DNA from: Acidaminococcus fermentans
GTDB lineage: Bacteria; Bacillota; Negativicutes; Acidaminococcales; Acidaminococcaceae
Assembly (NCBI RefSeq): GCF_009696675.1
Contig: NZ_VULN01000001.1
Location: 186,001 to 250,000 of the forward strand
DNA: 64,000 bases
Reading direction: 5' to 3'
Under the pieces are notes generated by a model that was not told the DNA's origin, did not search any database, and worked only from the letters and a program-made list of their open reading frames with translations. Numbering within the stretch: position 1 is the first letter of the stretch; every line of letters begins with the position of its first letter. Position numbers and translations under genes: made by a program. Below, piece by piece: positions 1 through 8,414 of this stretch.

Positions 1-54
1 TTTTACAAAGTACATTTGATGGGTATAGTATACCATATGGGTGGGGAAAAGGGA

Positions 55-102
55 AGGGGCGCGCCAAAGGCACGCCCTTCCGTGGCCTGCGGTTTTCCTA
101 TG
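55..102. repeat. Fragment of family A intergenic repeat (right arm)
   Basis: This stretch matches the right arm of the family A element seen whole at 8058-8340, including the GGGGCGCGCC and GGCACGCCCTTCC blocks and the GGTTTTCCTA end. It sits directly downstream of galU. The left part of the element is either outside the window or absent. Bases 1-54 hold only a short dyad (GGTATAGTATACC, 22-34) and no gene I can support. Confidence 0.6.
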
Positions 103-108
103 ACAGCC

Positions 109-990
109 CTATTCCATTTTCTCCGCCAGTTCCTTCAGATAGGCCTTGAACGCCGGGCCCAGGTCCTGTCTCCGCAGGGCGAATTCCACGGTGGCTTTCA
201 GGTAGCCCAGCTTGTCACCGGTGTCGTACCGTTTCCCTTCGAAATTGTAGGCATAGACGCTTTCGTTGTGAGCCATCACCCGGAGGGCGTCGGTGAGCTG
301 GATTTCCCCGCCCTTCCCGGGCCGGGTCTGTTCCAGTACATCGAACACATCCGGGGTGATCACGTACCGTCCCAGGGCGGCAAACCGGCTGGGAGCCTCT
401 TCCACGCTGGGTTTTTCCACCATGTCCTTCACCTTCAGCAGGTTGTGGTCGTCGGTTTCCTCCCCGTCGATGATCCCGTAGGCGGACACCTGTTCCGGCT
501 TTACCACCTGGCAGCCGATCACCGTGCCCCCGGTCTTGTCATACTGGTCCATGAGCTGCTTCAGGGCCGGTTCACCGCTGCCGTTGTACACCACATCATC
601 CCCCAGGATCACACCGAAGGGTTCCCCGTCGATGAAATCCTTGGCGCAGAGGATGGCGTCCCCCAGGCCCCGCTGGTATTTCTGCCGCACATAGTGGATC
701 TTGATGCTGGAAATGGCCCGGACCTGCTTCAACAGTTCCATCTTTCCGCTTTCGTACAGGTGCTCTTCCAGTTCCGGAGAGCTGTCGAAATGGTCCTCGA
801 TGGCCCGTTTGGCGTGGCCGGAGATGATCAGGATCTGTTCGATGCCGCTGTGGAGGATTTCTTCCACAATATACTGGATGGTGGGTTTGTCCACAATGGG
901 CAGCATTTCCTTGGGCATGGCTTTGGTTTCCGGCAGGAACCGGGTACCGAACCCGGCAGCCGGGATCACGGCTTTACGGACTTTCATCAT
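109..990 (-). CDS. galU: UTP--glucose-1-phosphate uridylyltransferase
   Basis: This cytoplasmic enzyme makes UDP-glucose from UTP and glucose 1-phosphate for envelope polysaccharide and nucleotide-sugar pathways. The 293-aa protein has the normal family length. The nucleotide-binding loop GFGTRFLPETKAMPKEM lies near residues 13-29, followed by DKPTIQY, and VEKP occurs near residue 190. The first of two adjacent ATG codons is preferred because an AGGAG lies about 8 nt upstream. That start overlaps the pth stop by 4 nt, so the two genes are probably translationally coupled. Assignment is by motif and length; a GalF-type paralogue is less likely. Confidence 0.93.
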   Translation of the reverse strand: MMKVRKAVIPAAGFGTRFLPETKAMPKEMLPIVDKPTIQYIVEEILHSGIEQILIISGHAKRAIEDHFDSSPELEEHLYESGKMELLKQVRAISSIKIHYVRQKYQRGLGDAILCAKDFIDGEPFGVILGDDVVYNGSGEPALKQLMDQYDKTGGTVIGCQVVKPEQVSAYGIIDGEETDDHNLLKVKDMVEKPSVEEAPSRFAALGRYVITPDVFDVLEQTRPGKGGEIQLTDALRVMAHNESVYAYNFEGKRYDTGDKLGYLKATVEFALRRQDLGPAFKAYLKELAEKME

Positions 991-1601
991 TGGGCATTCT
1001 CCTTTGTTTCTTCATGGGCGGCCTTTTTGGGTGCTTTTTTGTTGAACCGCTGCATCAGTTCTCCCACGTCGGCCCCCTGCATCCAGGCTTCCACCGCATC
1101 GGCGGCCTGTTCCAGGGCTTCCTGGATCTTTTCCTTGTCCTCTCCCTGGAAGGGATGGAGCACGTGGCTGATCACCGCCTGTTCCTGGTGGACCGGGTGG
1201 CCGATGCCCACCTTGATCCGGGGATAGGCCTGGCTCCCCAGGGCCCGTTCAATGGATTTCAGGCCGTTGTGGCCTCCGGAAGACCCTTTCCGGCGGATCC
1301 GCAGGGTCCCCACCGGCAGGTCCATGTCGTCCTGGATCACCAGCACGTCTTCCGGGGGGATGTGGTAAAAGTTGGCAAAATCCACCACTGCCGCCCCGCT
1401 GTTGTTCATGTAGGTGGTGGGTTTGATCACCCAGCATTTTTCCGGCATCCGTTTTTCCAGGTAAACGGCATTGTCCGCCTTCCGCCAGGCGTCCGTGTCC
1501 CCCCACCTGCTGGCCAGGATGTCCGCGGTCATGAACCCGATATTGTGCCGGGTCCCGGCATATTCCCGCCCGATGTTCCCCAGGGCAACAACTAGTTTCA
1601 T
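987..1601 (-). CDS. pth: Peptidyl-tRNA hydrolase
   Basis: Pth releases peptides from peptidyl-tRNA that drops off ribosomes. The 204-aa protein shows the family motifs: the N-terminal block with the catalytic histidine (TRHNIGF, His19), an asparagine-containing TYMNNSG block, QDDMDLP and SGGHNG. The usual GNPG near residue 10 reads GNIG here. It has an AGGAGA ribosome site. Only about 54 nt separate it from prs, and that gap holds a terminator, so expression may depend on read-through. In Bacillus pth also follows prs. Confidence 0.93.
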   Translation of the reverse strand: MKLVVALGNIGREYAGTRHNIGFMTADILASRWGDTDAWRKADNAVYLEKRMPEKCWVIKPTTYMNNSGAAVVDFANFYHIPPEDVLVIQDDMDLPVGTLRIRRKGSSGGHNGLKSIERALGSQAYPRIKVGIGHPVHQEQAVISHVLHPFQGEDKEKIQEALEQAADAVEAWMQGADVGELMQRFNKKAPKKAAHEETKENAQ

Positions 1602-1620
1602 AAGATTCTCCTATAAACGC

Positions 1621-1650
1621 AAAAAGGGTGCTGCACCGCAGCACCCTTTT
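1621..1650 (-). terminator. Intrinsic terminator between prs and pth
   Basis: A GGGTGCTGC / GCAGCACCC stem with a short loop is flanked by A-rich and T-rich runs, so it can act in both directions. It lies just after prs and just before pth. Confidence 0.75.
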
Positions 1651-1655
1651 ACCCT

Positions 1656-2621
1656 TTAAATTTCAAACAGCTGGCTGATGGACAGCTGGTTGTAAATCCG
1701 CAGGATGGTCTCTGCCAGGATCGGAGCCACAGAAAGCTGGGTAATCTTCGGATGCTTTTTGTTGGGCGGCAGAGGAATCGTGTTGGTCACGATCAGTTCC
1801 TTGATTTCGGACTGGGCAATACGGCTCAGTGCCGGATCCGTCAGGATGGGATGGGTTACGCAGGCGTAGATGTCCTTGGCGCCGAATTTCTTCAGAGCCT
1901 TGGCCCCTTCGCACAGGGAGCCGGCGGTATCCACAATGTCATCCACCATGATGCAGATCTTGCCTTCCACATTGCCGATCAGGTTCATGACTTCCGCCAC
2001 ACCAGGTTCCGGCCGTCTCTTGTCGATGATGGCCAGGCCGCATTCCAGACGGTTGGCAATGTTCCGGGCACGGCTTACCCCGCCCAGGTCCGGAGAAATC
2101 ACCACCATGTCTTCCGGTGCAAAGCCTTTTTCCTTCACATAGTCTGCCAGGATCGGGCCCCCGGGCATATGGTCCACAGGAATGTCAAAGAAGCCCTGGA
2201 TCTGGGCTGCATGGAGATCCACCGTCACCAGACGGGTGATCCCGGAAACGGTCATCAGGTCCGCCATCAGTTTGGCAGTGATGGGTTCCCGGCCCCGGGC
2301 CTTTCTGTCCTGACGGGCATAGCCGTAGAAGGGAACCACTGCGGTAATGTGCCGTGCGCTGGCTCTCTTGAAGGCGTCGCACATGATCAGCAGTTCCATC
2401 ACGTTGTCGTTGACAGCCGGTCCGCAGGTGGGCTGGATCACAAATACATCCTTGCCCCGGACACTTTCATTGATCATGACCTGGACTTCTCCGTTGTTGA
2501 ACCGGTTGATCACCGCGTCCCCAACCGTAGTTCCCAGATAGGCAGCGATTTCACGTGCCAGATCAGGGTTGGCGTTCCCGGAGAAAATCGCCATGTCTTC
2601 GCCTGTTTTATCACCCAACAT
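1656..2621 (-). CDS. prs: Ribose-phosphate pyrophosphokinase
   Basis: PRPP synthetase transfers pyrophosphate from ATP to ribose 5-phosphate, supplying purine, pyrimidine, His and Trp synthesis. Recognisable blocks are FSGNANPDLA near the N-terminus, the ATP-site YGYARQDRK, DLHAAQIQGFFDIPVD, the flexible loop around DKRRPEPG, and the PRPP loop VDDIVDTAGS. At 321 aa it is class I length. The start is given at residue MLGDKTG; an internal ATG at 2594 (MAIFSGN) is a possible alternative. Hairpins on both sides (2698-2766 and 1621-1650) suggest its own transcript. Confidence 0.93.
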   Translation of the reverse strand: MLGDKTGEDMAIFSGNANPDLAREIAAYLGTTVGDAVINRFNNGEVQVMINESVRGKDVFVIQPTCGPAVNDNVMELLIMCDAFKRASARHITAVVPFYGYARQDRKARGREPITAKLMADLMTVSGITRLVTVDLHAAQIQGFFDIPVDHMPGGPILADYVKEKGFAPEDMVVISPDLGGVSRARNIANRLECGLAIIDKRRPEPGVAEVMNLIGNVEGKICIMVDDIVDTAGSLCEGAKALKKFGAKDIYACVTHPILTDPALSRIAQSEIKELIVTNTIPLPPNKKHPKITQLSVAPILAETILRIYNQLSISQLFEI

Positions 2622-2697
2622 ACAATCAATACCCCCACTGCTTTATAATGTAATTCTATTAAAAAGTATACAACTCATTGAGGTTTGTGGCAAGGGA

Positions 2698-2766
2698 AAA
2701 AAATGAGAGGCAACAGCCTCTCATTTTTGGCCGCGGCCAAAAAAGGGGCCCAAGGCCCCTTTTTTA
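2698..2766 (-). terminator. Tandem terminators after glmU
   Basis: Two strong hairpins stand back to back: AAAAGGGGCC / GGCCCCTTTT right at the glmU stop codon (2738-2766), and ATGAGAGGC / GCCTCTCAT with T-runs (2698-2728). A small TTGGCCGCGGCCAA palindrome lies between them. Together they isolate glmU from prs. Confidence 0.8.
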
Positions 2767-4137
2767 TTTCCTGTTCCGGTACTTTTCCGCCCAGCCGGGG
2801 ATGTTCACCTGTTTCCCCCGGGCTACCCCCAGGGCGTTTTCCGGCACATCCTTGGTAATGGTGGAGCCGGCGGCGATGTAGCTGCCTTTGCCGATGGTCA
2901 CCGGGGCCACCAGGTTGCTGTTGCAGCCTACGAAGGCGTCGTCCTCGATCACCGTCCGGTGCTTCACCTTCCCGTCGTAGTTCACGGTAATGGTGCCGCA
3001 GCCCATGTTCACCCCGCTGCCGATGTCGCTGTCCCCGATATACTGGAGATGGGGCAGCTTGGTGCCCACTCCCACATTGGAGTTCTTCACTTCCACGAAG
3101 TTCCCCATCTTCACCTTGTCCCCGATCACCGTGTTGGGCCGCAGATGGTCGTAGGGTCCCATGTGGACCCCGTTGCCCACCTGGCAGTCATGGGCGTAGG
3201 CGAACTGGATATGGGTGTCATTCCCCACTTTCACATTGGTGAACCGGACCTGGGGTCCCACTTCGCAGTCTTCCCCGATCTCCGTTTCCCCTTCCAGCCA
3301 GGTGAAGGGATAGAGCACCGTATCCCGGCCCACCTTCACGGATTTTTCCACAAAGGTGCTGGCAGGATCCATCACCGTGACCCCGCTGTCCATCAGTTTC
3401 CCCAGGATCCGTTCATTCATCACCTTCTGGGCCACCGCCAGCTGCCGCCGGGAGTTGATCCCCATGACCATGTCGAAATCCCCGGTTTTGATCCCGGCCA
3501 CCGAACGGCCCCGTTTCAGGCATTCCGCCAGGATGTCCGTCAGGTAGTATTCCCCCTGGGCATTGTCGTTCTTCAGGTTCACCAGAAGGTCGAACAGCAG
3601 GGGCAGTTCCACACAGTAGATCCCGGTGTTGATTTCCCGGATCTTCCGCTGTTCCGGGGTGGCGTCCTTTTCTTCCACGATGCCGGTAACCTGGCCGGCA
3701 TCGTCCCGGAGGATCCGTCCGTAGCCGAAAGGATCCGGAGCTTCCGCCGTAAGCACGCTGACCCCGGCGCCGTTTTTCAGGTGGGTTTCATAGAACTTCT
3801 TCAGTTCTTCCCCTTCCAGGAGTGGCGTATCCCCGCAGAGGATCAGCGCCGTCCCTTTTGCATCTCCCAGCAGGTCCCGGGCCTGGAGCACCGCATGGCC
3901 GGTGCCCAGCTGTTCTTCCTGGACTGCCACCCGGGCCCGGGTCCCCAAAAATTCCGTCACCTGTTCGGAACCGAAGCCCACGATCACGATCTTGTCGTCC
4001 GCCCCTGCTTCGTCCGCTGCGTCCAGCACATGTTCCAGCATGGGCTTGCCGCTCAGTTTATGCAGGACCTTGGGGAGCTTGGATTTCATCCGGGTCCCCT
4101 TCCCTGCCGCCAGGATAATTGCCGCCAAATCTGCCAT
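2764..4137 (-). CDS. glmU: Bifunctional N-acetylglucosamine-1-phosphate uridyltransferase / glucosamine-1-phosphate acetyltransferase
   Basis: GlmU makes UDP-GlcNAc for peptidoglycan and lipid A. The 457-aa protein has both domains. The N-terminal pyrophosphorylase begins LAAGKGTRMKS with CGDTPLL and EINTGIY further on. From about residue 250 comes the left-handed beta-helix acetyltransferase, with YIGDS and CGTITVNYDGKVKHRT near 370-390. It starts 20 nt after the threonine ammonia-lyase stop and is the distal gene of the ispE cluster. The stop codon is the A-run of the following terminator. Confidence 0.95.
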   Translation of the reverse strand: MADLAAIILAAGKGTRMKSKLPKVLHKLSGKPMLEHVLDAADEAGADDKIVIVGFGSEQVTEFLGTRARVAVQEEQLGTGHAVLQARDLLGDAKGTALILCGDTPLLEGEELKKFYETHLKNGAGVSVLTAEAPDPFGYGRILRDDAGQVTGIVEEKDATPEQRKIREINTGIYCVELPLLFDLLVNLKNDNAQGEYYLTDILAECLKRGRSVAGIKTGDFDMVMGINSRRQLAVAQKVMNERILGKLMDSGVTVMDPASTFVEKSVKVGRDTVLYPFTWLEGETEIGEDCEVGPQVRFTNVKVGNDTHIQFAYAHDCQVGNGVHMGPYDHLRPNTVIGDKVKMGNFVEVKNSNVGVGTKLPHLQYIGDSDIGSGVNMGCGTITVNYDGKVKHRTVIEDDAFVGCNSNLVAPVTIGKGSYIAAGSTITKDVPENALGVARGKQVNIPGWAEKYRNRK

Positions 4138-4157
4138 TCTTCCTTGCCTCCTAAAAA

Positions 4158-5372
4158 TTACCGCAGTTCAATTTTGTAGCCCGCCTTGCGCAGGGTATCC
4201 GCCACTTCTTTGGAATGCTGCGCGTTCCGGGTCTCCACATCCAGTTCCACCCGGGTCACCCCCAGGGGCACGGACCGGTCTGCCCGGTCGTGGTTGATGT
4301 AGAGGATGTTGATTTTCATTTCTTCCAGATAGCTGACGAACTTCAGCAGTTCCCCCGGCCGGTCCACCATCCAGGTGACCATCCGGACCCGCCGGCCGGT
4401 GCGCACCAGCCCCCGTTCGATGATCTGGGAAATGGTGTTCACGTCGATGTTCCCGCCGCTGATCACCGCTGCCGCCCGGTCGCTGCCCGGGACGATGTGG
4501 TGCAGCAGGGCTGCCAGAGGCGCTGCCCCGGCTCCTTCCACCACCATCTTGCCCCTCTCCAGCATCAGCAGCATGGCGGCACAGATGTCCTCTTCGTTCA
4601 CCAGCAGCATGTCGTCCACATATTTGTTGATCAGGTCCCAGGTGAGCTTCCCGGGGATCCCTACGGCGATCCCGTCGGCGATGGTCTTGCCCACCCCGTG
4701 GGTCACCCATTTGTTTTCCTTTTTGCACAGGTACATGGCCGGAGCCTGTTCCGTCTGGACCCCATACACCTTCACCTTGGGGTTCACCTGCTTCACTGCC
4801 GCGGCGATCCCGGCCAGAAGGCCCCCGCCCCCTACCGGCACCACGATGCTTTCGATGTAGGGATTCTGTTCCAGGATCTCCAGGCCGATGGTCCCCTGGC
4901 CGGCGATCACCGCCGGGTCGTCATAGGGATGGACAAAATAGGCGCCGGTTTCCTTCTGGATCTCCTGGGCCTTGGCCAGGGATTCGTCGAAGGTCTTCCC
5001 GTAAAGCACCACGTCCGCCCCGTAGCCTTTGGTGGCTTCCGCCTTGGCCAGAGGCGCCCCTTCCGGCATCACCACCGTGGATTTGCAGTGGGCCATCCGG
5101 CTCCCCAGGGCCACCCCCTGGGCATGGTTCCCGGCAGAAGCAGCGATGATCCCCTTGGCCTTCTGTTCCTCGCTGAGGGTCATGATGCAGTTGGATGCCC
5201 CCCGGACCTTGAAGGACCCGGTGCGCTGGAGGTTTTCCAGCTTCAGGAACACGTCCCGCTCACTGATGGTGCTGAAGGTATGGTTGTGTTCCAGCGGGGT
5301 TTTGTGGACCAGCTTTTCCAGCCGCTCCTGGGCAGCCCGGATGGTTTCCAGGGTGATGGTTGTGTCTGTCAT
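4158..5372 (-). CDS. Threonine ammonia-lyase, ACT-domain type
   Basis: This PLP enzyme deaminates threonine to 2-oxobutyrate. The PLP lysine lies in GSFKVRGAS, a PVGGGGLLAGIA loop binds the phosphate, and a C-terminal ACT domain covers roughly residues 325-404. The start chosen is ATG at 5372, 7 nt after AAGGAGAG; an upstream in-frame codon lacks a site. The single short ACT domain fits the catabolic/TdcB-like or short IlvA class, so I leave the symbol open. It occupies the place that ridA (yabJ) and spoVG hold in Bacillus between purR and glmU. Confidence 0.88.
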   Translation of the reverse strand: MTDTTITLETIRAAQERLEKLVHKTPLEHNHTFSTISERDVFLKLENLQRTGSFKVRGASNCIMTLSEEQKAKGIIAASAGNHAQGVALGSRMAHCKSTVVMPEGAPLAKAEATKGYGADVVLYGKTFDESLAKAQEIQKETGAYFVHPYDDPAVIAGQGTIGLEILEQNPYIESIVVPVGGGGLLAGIAAAVKQVNPKVKVYGVQTEQAPAMYLCKKENKWVTHGVGKTIADGIAVGIPGKLTWDLINKYVDDMLLVNEEDICAAMLLMLERGKMVVEGAGAAPLAALLHHIVPGSDRAAAVISGGNIDVNTISQIIERGLVRTGRRVRMVTWMVDRPGELLKFVSYLEEMKINILYINHDRADRSVPLGVTRVELDVETRNAQHSKEVADTLRKAGYKIELR

Positions 5373-5423
5373 GGGAATCTCTCCTTTTTTGGGTATTGGG
5401 TACGGCAAAATATGATGGATCTG

Positions 5424-6236
5424 TTACAGCATTTCCGGGACGATGTCGATGGCTTTCGTCTCGTCATCCACCCCTTTCAGGGTCATCAGGGACGCATATT
5501 CGCTGACGATCTTCTTTTCCGGCTCCCGGCTGGCAATGAACAGGTAGGTGCCCACCACTTCGGCCCCCACTTCTTCCGCCAGTTCCTGCATGCCCCGGGC
5601 GGTGCCCCCCGCCCGCATGAAGTCGTCCACCACCAGTACCCGGCTCTTGGGGGCCAGGGCCTTCCGGGGCAGGCTCATGGTCTGGATCTTCTTGCTGGAG
5701 CCGCTCACATAGCTGATGGAAACCGCCGGGCCTTCAGTGATCCGGGCTTCCTTCCGGGCCATCACCATAGGGATGTTGAAGGCACGGGCAGTGGCCAGGG
5801 CCAGGGAGATCCCCTTGGCTTCCACAGTCATAATGTAGTCCGGCTGGAGTTCCAGGGTCCGCTGCATGATGATTTCCCCCAGCCGGAAGGAAATCTGGGG
5901 ATCGAACAGCAGGTCGTTCATGTAGATCATTCCCCCTGGAAGCAGCCGGGCAGGGTCGTTGAGCCGTTTGGCCAGGGTCCAGAGGAATTCGTTGTCTGCT
6001 TCAGGAGAATGATAGGGAATGAACCGGACCCCCCCGCTGGCTCCCGCCACGGTTTCGATGATTCCCAGATCGTAGGTGGACAGCCCGTTCCGGACAGTCT
6101 GGACATCTTCGCTGAGGGTGCTTTTGGCCACGGCGAATTTTTCACAGAAATAGCTGAAAGGAAACAGCTGAAAAGGATGATCGTTCAGTTCTTTGGTCAG
6201 TGCCACAATACGTTCCAGTCGTTTGATCCGTGCCAT
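5424..6236 (-). CDS. purR: Purine operon repressor PurR
   Basis: PurR is a Gram-positive DNA-binding repressor of purine genes that senses PRPP. The 270-aa protein has an N-terminal winged helix (about 1-75, with FAVAKSTLSEDV) and a phosphoribosyltransferase-like domain whose PRPP loop VLVVDDFMRAGGTA is near residue 205. Its start overlaps the upstream gntR stop by one base (TAATG). The ispE-purR-glmU-prs-pth order is conserved from Bacillus. purC at 32446 is a plausible target, but only a weak PurBox-like site is visible there. Confidence 0.92.
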   Translation of the reverse strand: MARIKRLERIVALTKELNDHPFQLFPFSYFCEKFAVAKSTLSEDVQTVRNGLSTYDLGIIETVAGASGGVRFIPYHSPEADNEFLWTLAKRLNDPARLLPGGMIYMNDLLFDPQISFRLGEIIMQRTLELQPDYIMTVEAKGISLALATARAFNIPMVMARKEARITEGPAVSISYVSGSSKKIQTMSLPRKALAPKSRVLVVDDFMRAGGTARGMQELAEEVGAEVVGTYLFIASREPEKKIVSEYASLMTLKGVDDETKAIDIVPEML

Positions 6237-6961
6237 TATGCATTCCCCTCCTTCTTGTTCCCTGCCTTCTGGTCAGCGTGTTCCTTTTCCTTGGCTTCGA
6301 TGACCTTCAGCAGGGTCCGTTCCGCGTTTTCCATATGGGTCCGCACCGCCTTCTGGGCCTTGTCCACACTGCGCTGGGCAATGGCGTCATAAATGGCCTG
6401 GTGTTCCTTGATCATATCGTCCAGACGGCCGGGGTAAGGCATGGACCGGCCCCGGATGGCGGTGATCTGTTCCCGCAGGTTGCTGATGATGTTCATGCAC
6501 CGGCGGTTCCGGCTGGCCTTGTAGATCACATCATGGAACGCCGTATCGTTTTCGATGATCCGGGGATAATCTTTGGCCGCCACCAGAGGCTTGTCCGCAT
6601 CCAGCAGGGTCTTCATCTCCTTGATCTCGTCATCCCCGATCCGTTCCGCCGCCAGTCCCGCTGCCAGAACGTCCAGGGCCGTACGGATCTCGTACACTTC
6701 GTTGATGTCCTTGATGGAAATGTCCGCCACATAGGCGCCCCGCCGGGGGATCATCACCACCAGGCCCTCCAGTTCCATTTTCCGGATGGCTTCCCGTACC
6801 GGGGTCCGGCTGACCCCCATCTCTTCCGCCAGCTGAAGTTCCATCAGCCGCATCCCTGCCGGGAACTGTCCGCTGATGATGGCCTGGCGGATGTTGTCCA
6901 CCACCACATCCCGCAGGGGTCTGTAATTGTCCAAAGGAATCTGTTTCAATTGCCGCACCAT
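6236..6961 (-). CDS. GntR-family regulator, FadR (FCD) subgroup
   Basis: The 241-aa protein has an N-terminal winged helix (about 10-80; LAEEMGVSRTPVREAIRKM is the recognition region) and an all-helical FCD ligand domain to about residue 225. The tail is Lys-rich. FadR-type regulators usually sense organic or amino acids, but the effector cannot be read from sequence. It is inserted between ispE (6-nt gap) and purR (1-nt overlap), so it is transcribed with both. Its placement before threonine ammonia-lyase makes amino-acid control a reasonable guess. Confidence 0.88.
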   Translation of the reverse strand: MVRQLKQIPLDNYRPLRDVVVDNIRQAIISGQFPAGMRLMELQLAEEMGVSRTPVREAIRKMELEGLVVMIPRRGAYVADISIKDINEVYEIRTALDVLAAGLAAERIGDDEIKEMKTLLDADKPLVAAKDYPRIIENDTAFHDVIYKASRNRRCMNIISNLREQITAIRGRSMPYPGRLDDMIKEHQAIYDAIAQRSVDKAQKAVRTHMENAERTLLKVIEAKEKEHADQKAGNKKEGNA

Positions 6962-6967
6962 AATAAA

Positions 6968-7825
6968 CTATGCCTCCTCAACCGTATGTGCCACTTCAAG
7001 TTGTATATCCTGCTGTCTCCCTGCCAGGTATTCTGCCGCCCGGGCCGCCGCCTGCCGGTCCGGGAAGATCCCGAACACCGTAGGGCCGCTGCCGCTCATC
7101 AGGGCCTTTTCCGCCCCCAGGGCCGTCAGTTCCTGTTTCAGCTCCTGGAGCACCGGATACCGGTTCACCGTCACCCGTTCCAGGTCGTTGCCCATCCTAT
7201 CCAGGATCCCCTGCCGGTTCCCCTGGCGGATGGCATTTTCCAGTCCCCGGATATCCAGGGGCACCCGGCCGGGGGTCCGGTCCATTTCCCCGTAGACCCA
7301 GGCGGTGGATACCCCCAGGTTCCGGGGTTTGGCCAGGACCAGATCCAGCCGGGGCACCGGGGGCAGGACGGTCATTTTTTCCCCCCGTCCCCGGGCCCTC
7401 TGGGTGCCTCCGTACAGACAGAAAGGAACGTCGCTGCCGATGCTGGCCGCCAGTTCCTCCAGGGCCTGCCGGTCCAGAGGCTGCCCGCAAAGGTCATTGA
7501 GCCCCCGGAGCACCGCCGCTGCGTCCGTACTGCCCCCGGCCAGCCCTGCCGCCAGGAAGATCCTTTTGGTGCAGGCCAGGTGCCAGTTGACGGCCAGACC
7601 GGTTTTTGCGCCGAACGCCCGGGCCGCCTTCACCATCAGGTTGCTGCCGTCACAGGGCAGGTCCGGGTTGTCGCAGACAAGAGACAGTCCCTCCCCCGGG
7701 GCAAAGGAAACAGTGTCCGCCAGGGAAATGGACTGCATGATCATGTCCACCTGATGATAGCCGTCAGGACGGCGGCCCAGCACGCTGAGCCCCAGATTGA
7801 TTTTACCGTATGCCTTCCGCTCCAT
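6968..7825 (-). CDS. ispE: 4-diphosphocytidyl-2-C-methyl-D-erythritol kinase
   Basis: IspE phosphorylates CDP-methylerythritol in the non-mevalonate isoprenoid pathway. The 285-aa GHMP kinase shows the N-terminal YGKINLGLSV block, the GHMP ATP loop LAAGLAGGSTDAAAVL near residues 91-106, and the C-terminal ALMSGSGPTVFG block. An AAGGAG site precedes the ATG. It is the first gene of the leftward ispE-gntR-purR-tdcB-glmU cluster and has a good promoter about 70-100 nt upstream. Confidence 0.94.
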   Translation of the reverse strand: MERKAYGKINLGLSVLGRRPDGYHQVDMIMQSISLADTVSFAPGEGLSLVCDNPDLPCDGSNLMVKAARAFGAKTGLAVNWHLACTKRIFLAAGLAGGSTDAAAVLRGLNDLCGQPLDRQALEELAASIGSDVPFCLYGGTQRARGRGEKMTVLPPVPRLDLVLAKPRNLGVSTAWVYGEMDRTPGRVPLDIRGLENAIRQGNRQGILDRMGNDLERVTVNRYPVLQELKQELTALGAEKALMSGSGPTVFGIFPDRQAAARAAEYLAGRQQDIQLEVAHTVEEA

Positions 7826-7892
7826 GGTTTGCTCCTTTGTCCATCAGGGGAAGTCCCCCCGCAAAAAATGATTGTGTATTCTGTATTCATTT

Positions 7893-7921
7893 ATTGTACC
7901 GTGAAAACCCATTTGCCGCAA
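7893..7921 (-). promoter_or_regulatory. Sigma70-type promoter for the ispE cluster
   Basis: On the minus strand TTGCGG (7916-7921) and TACAAT (7893-7898) are separated by exactly 17 bp. The -10 hexamer is about 68 nt upstream of the ispE ATG. Confidence 0.65.
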
Positions 7922-8057
7922 GAGTTGACAGGGGTTTTTATGAACATTTTTTCAAAAATTTTTCACGAACGTTCTTTAATTATAATTTTCAGTCACCGGC
8001 TGTCGGAAATGTGGGGAAAATGGTACAATGGGGAAGGCGGCCTGGGGGGGCGCCTCT

Positions 8058-8340
8058 GTCAGCGGTCAGCGGCCGGTGGTGGCCGGATGCCCCCGGCATC
8101 CGGCTTTGAATGGATTGGCCCTCTGGGCGGCCGGGAAGGGCTCCCCTGCGGGGAGCCCCTACAACGTTGGGGTCAGAGGATCATCACGGCGATCCGGGGA
8201 TCCCAGCCAGGCAACCCTTCGATGAACCCCGTTGTCCCCCACCCTCCGACCCTGACGCCGTAGGGGCGCGCCAAAGGCACGCCCTTCCATGGCCGCCGGT
8301 TTTCCTATATTTCCAGGAACCCGCCTTGTGGGTTCCTTCC
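8058..8340. repeat. Family A intergenic repeat, copy 1, with flanking hairpins
   Basis: The 7826-8414 gap has no gene. It starts with two GTCAGCG heptads (8058-8071), then a GCCGGATGCC / GGCATCCGGC hairpin, then the A body. The body has inverted arms: GCCCCTACAACGTTGGGGTC (about 8153-8172) against the GCCGTAGGGGCG block (about 8259-8270). It ends in a GGAACCCGC / GTGGGTTCC hairpin at 8325-8338. A weak TGTCGG-17-TACAAT promoter for yitT lies at 8001-8029, so the repeat would be transcribed into its leader. Confidence 0.8.
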
Positions 8341-8414
8341 AACTGCAAAACGGCCCTGCCGCTTTTCCCCATACACCGGGGCTGCCCTGCCAGCCCCCAA
8401 AGGAGGTCCTGCCA

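Noticed and set aside
7925-7960. Rightward promoter with a perfect TTGACA at 7925
   Set aside because: No acceptable -10 lies 15-19 bp downstream; the minus-strand ispE promoter explains the AT-rich region better.
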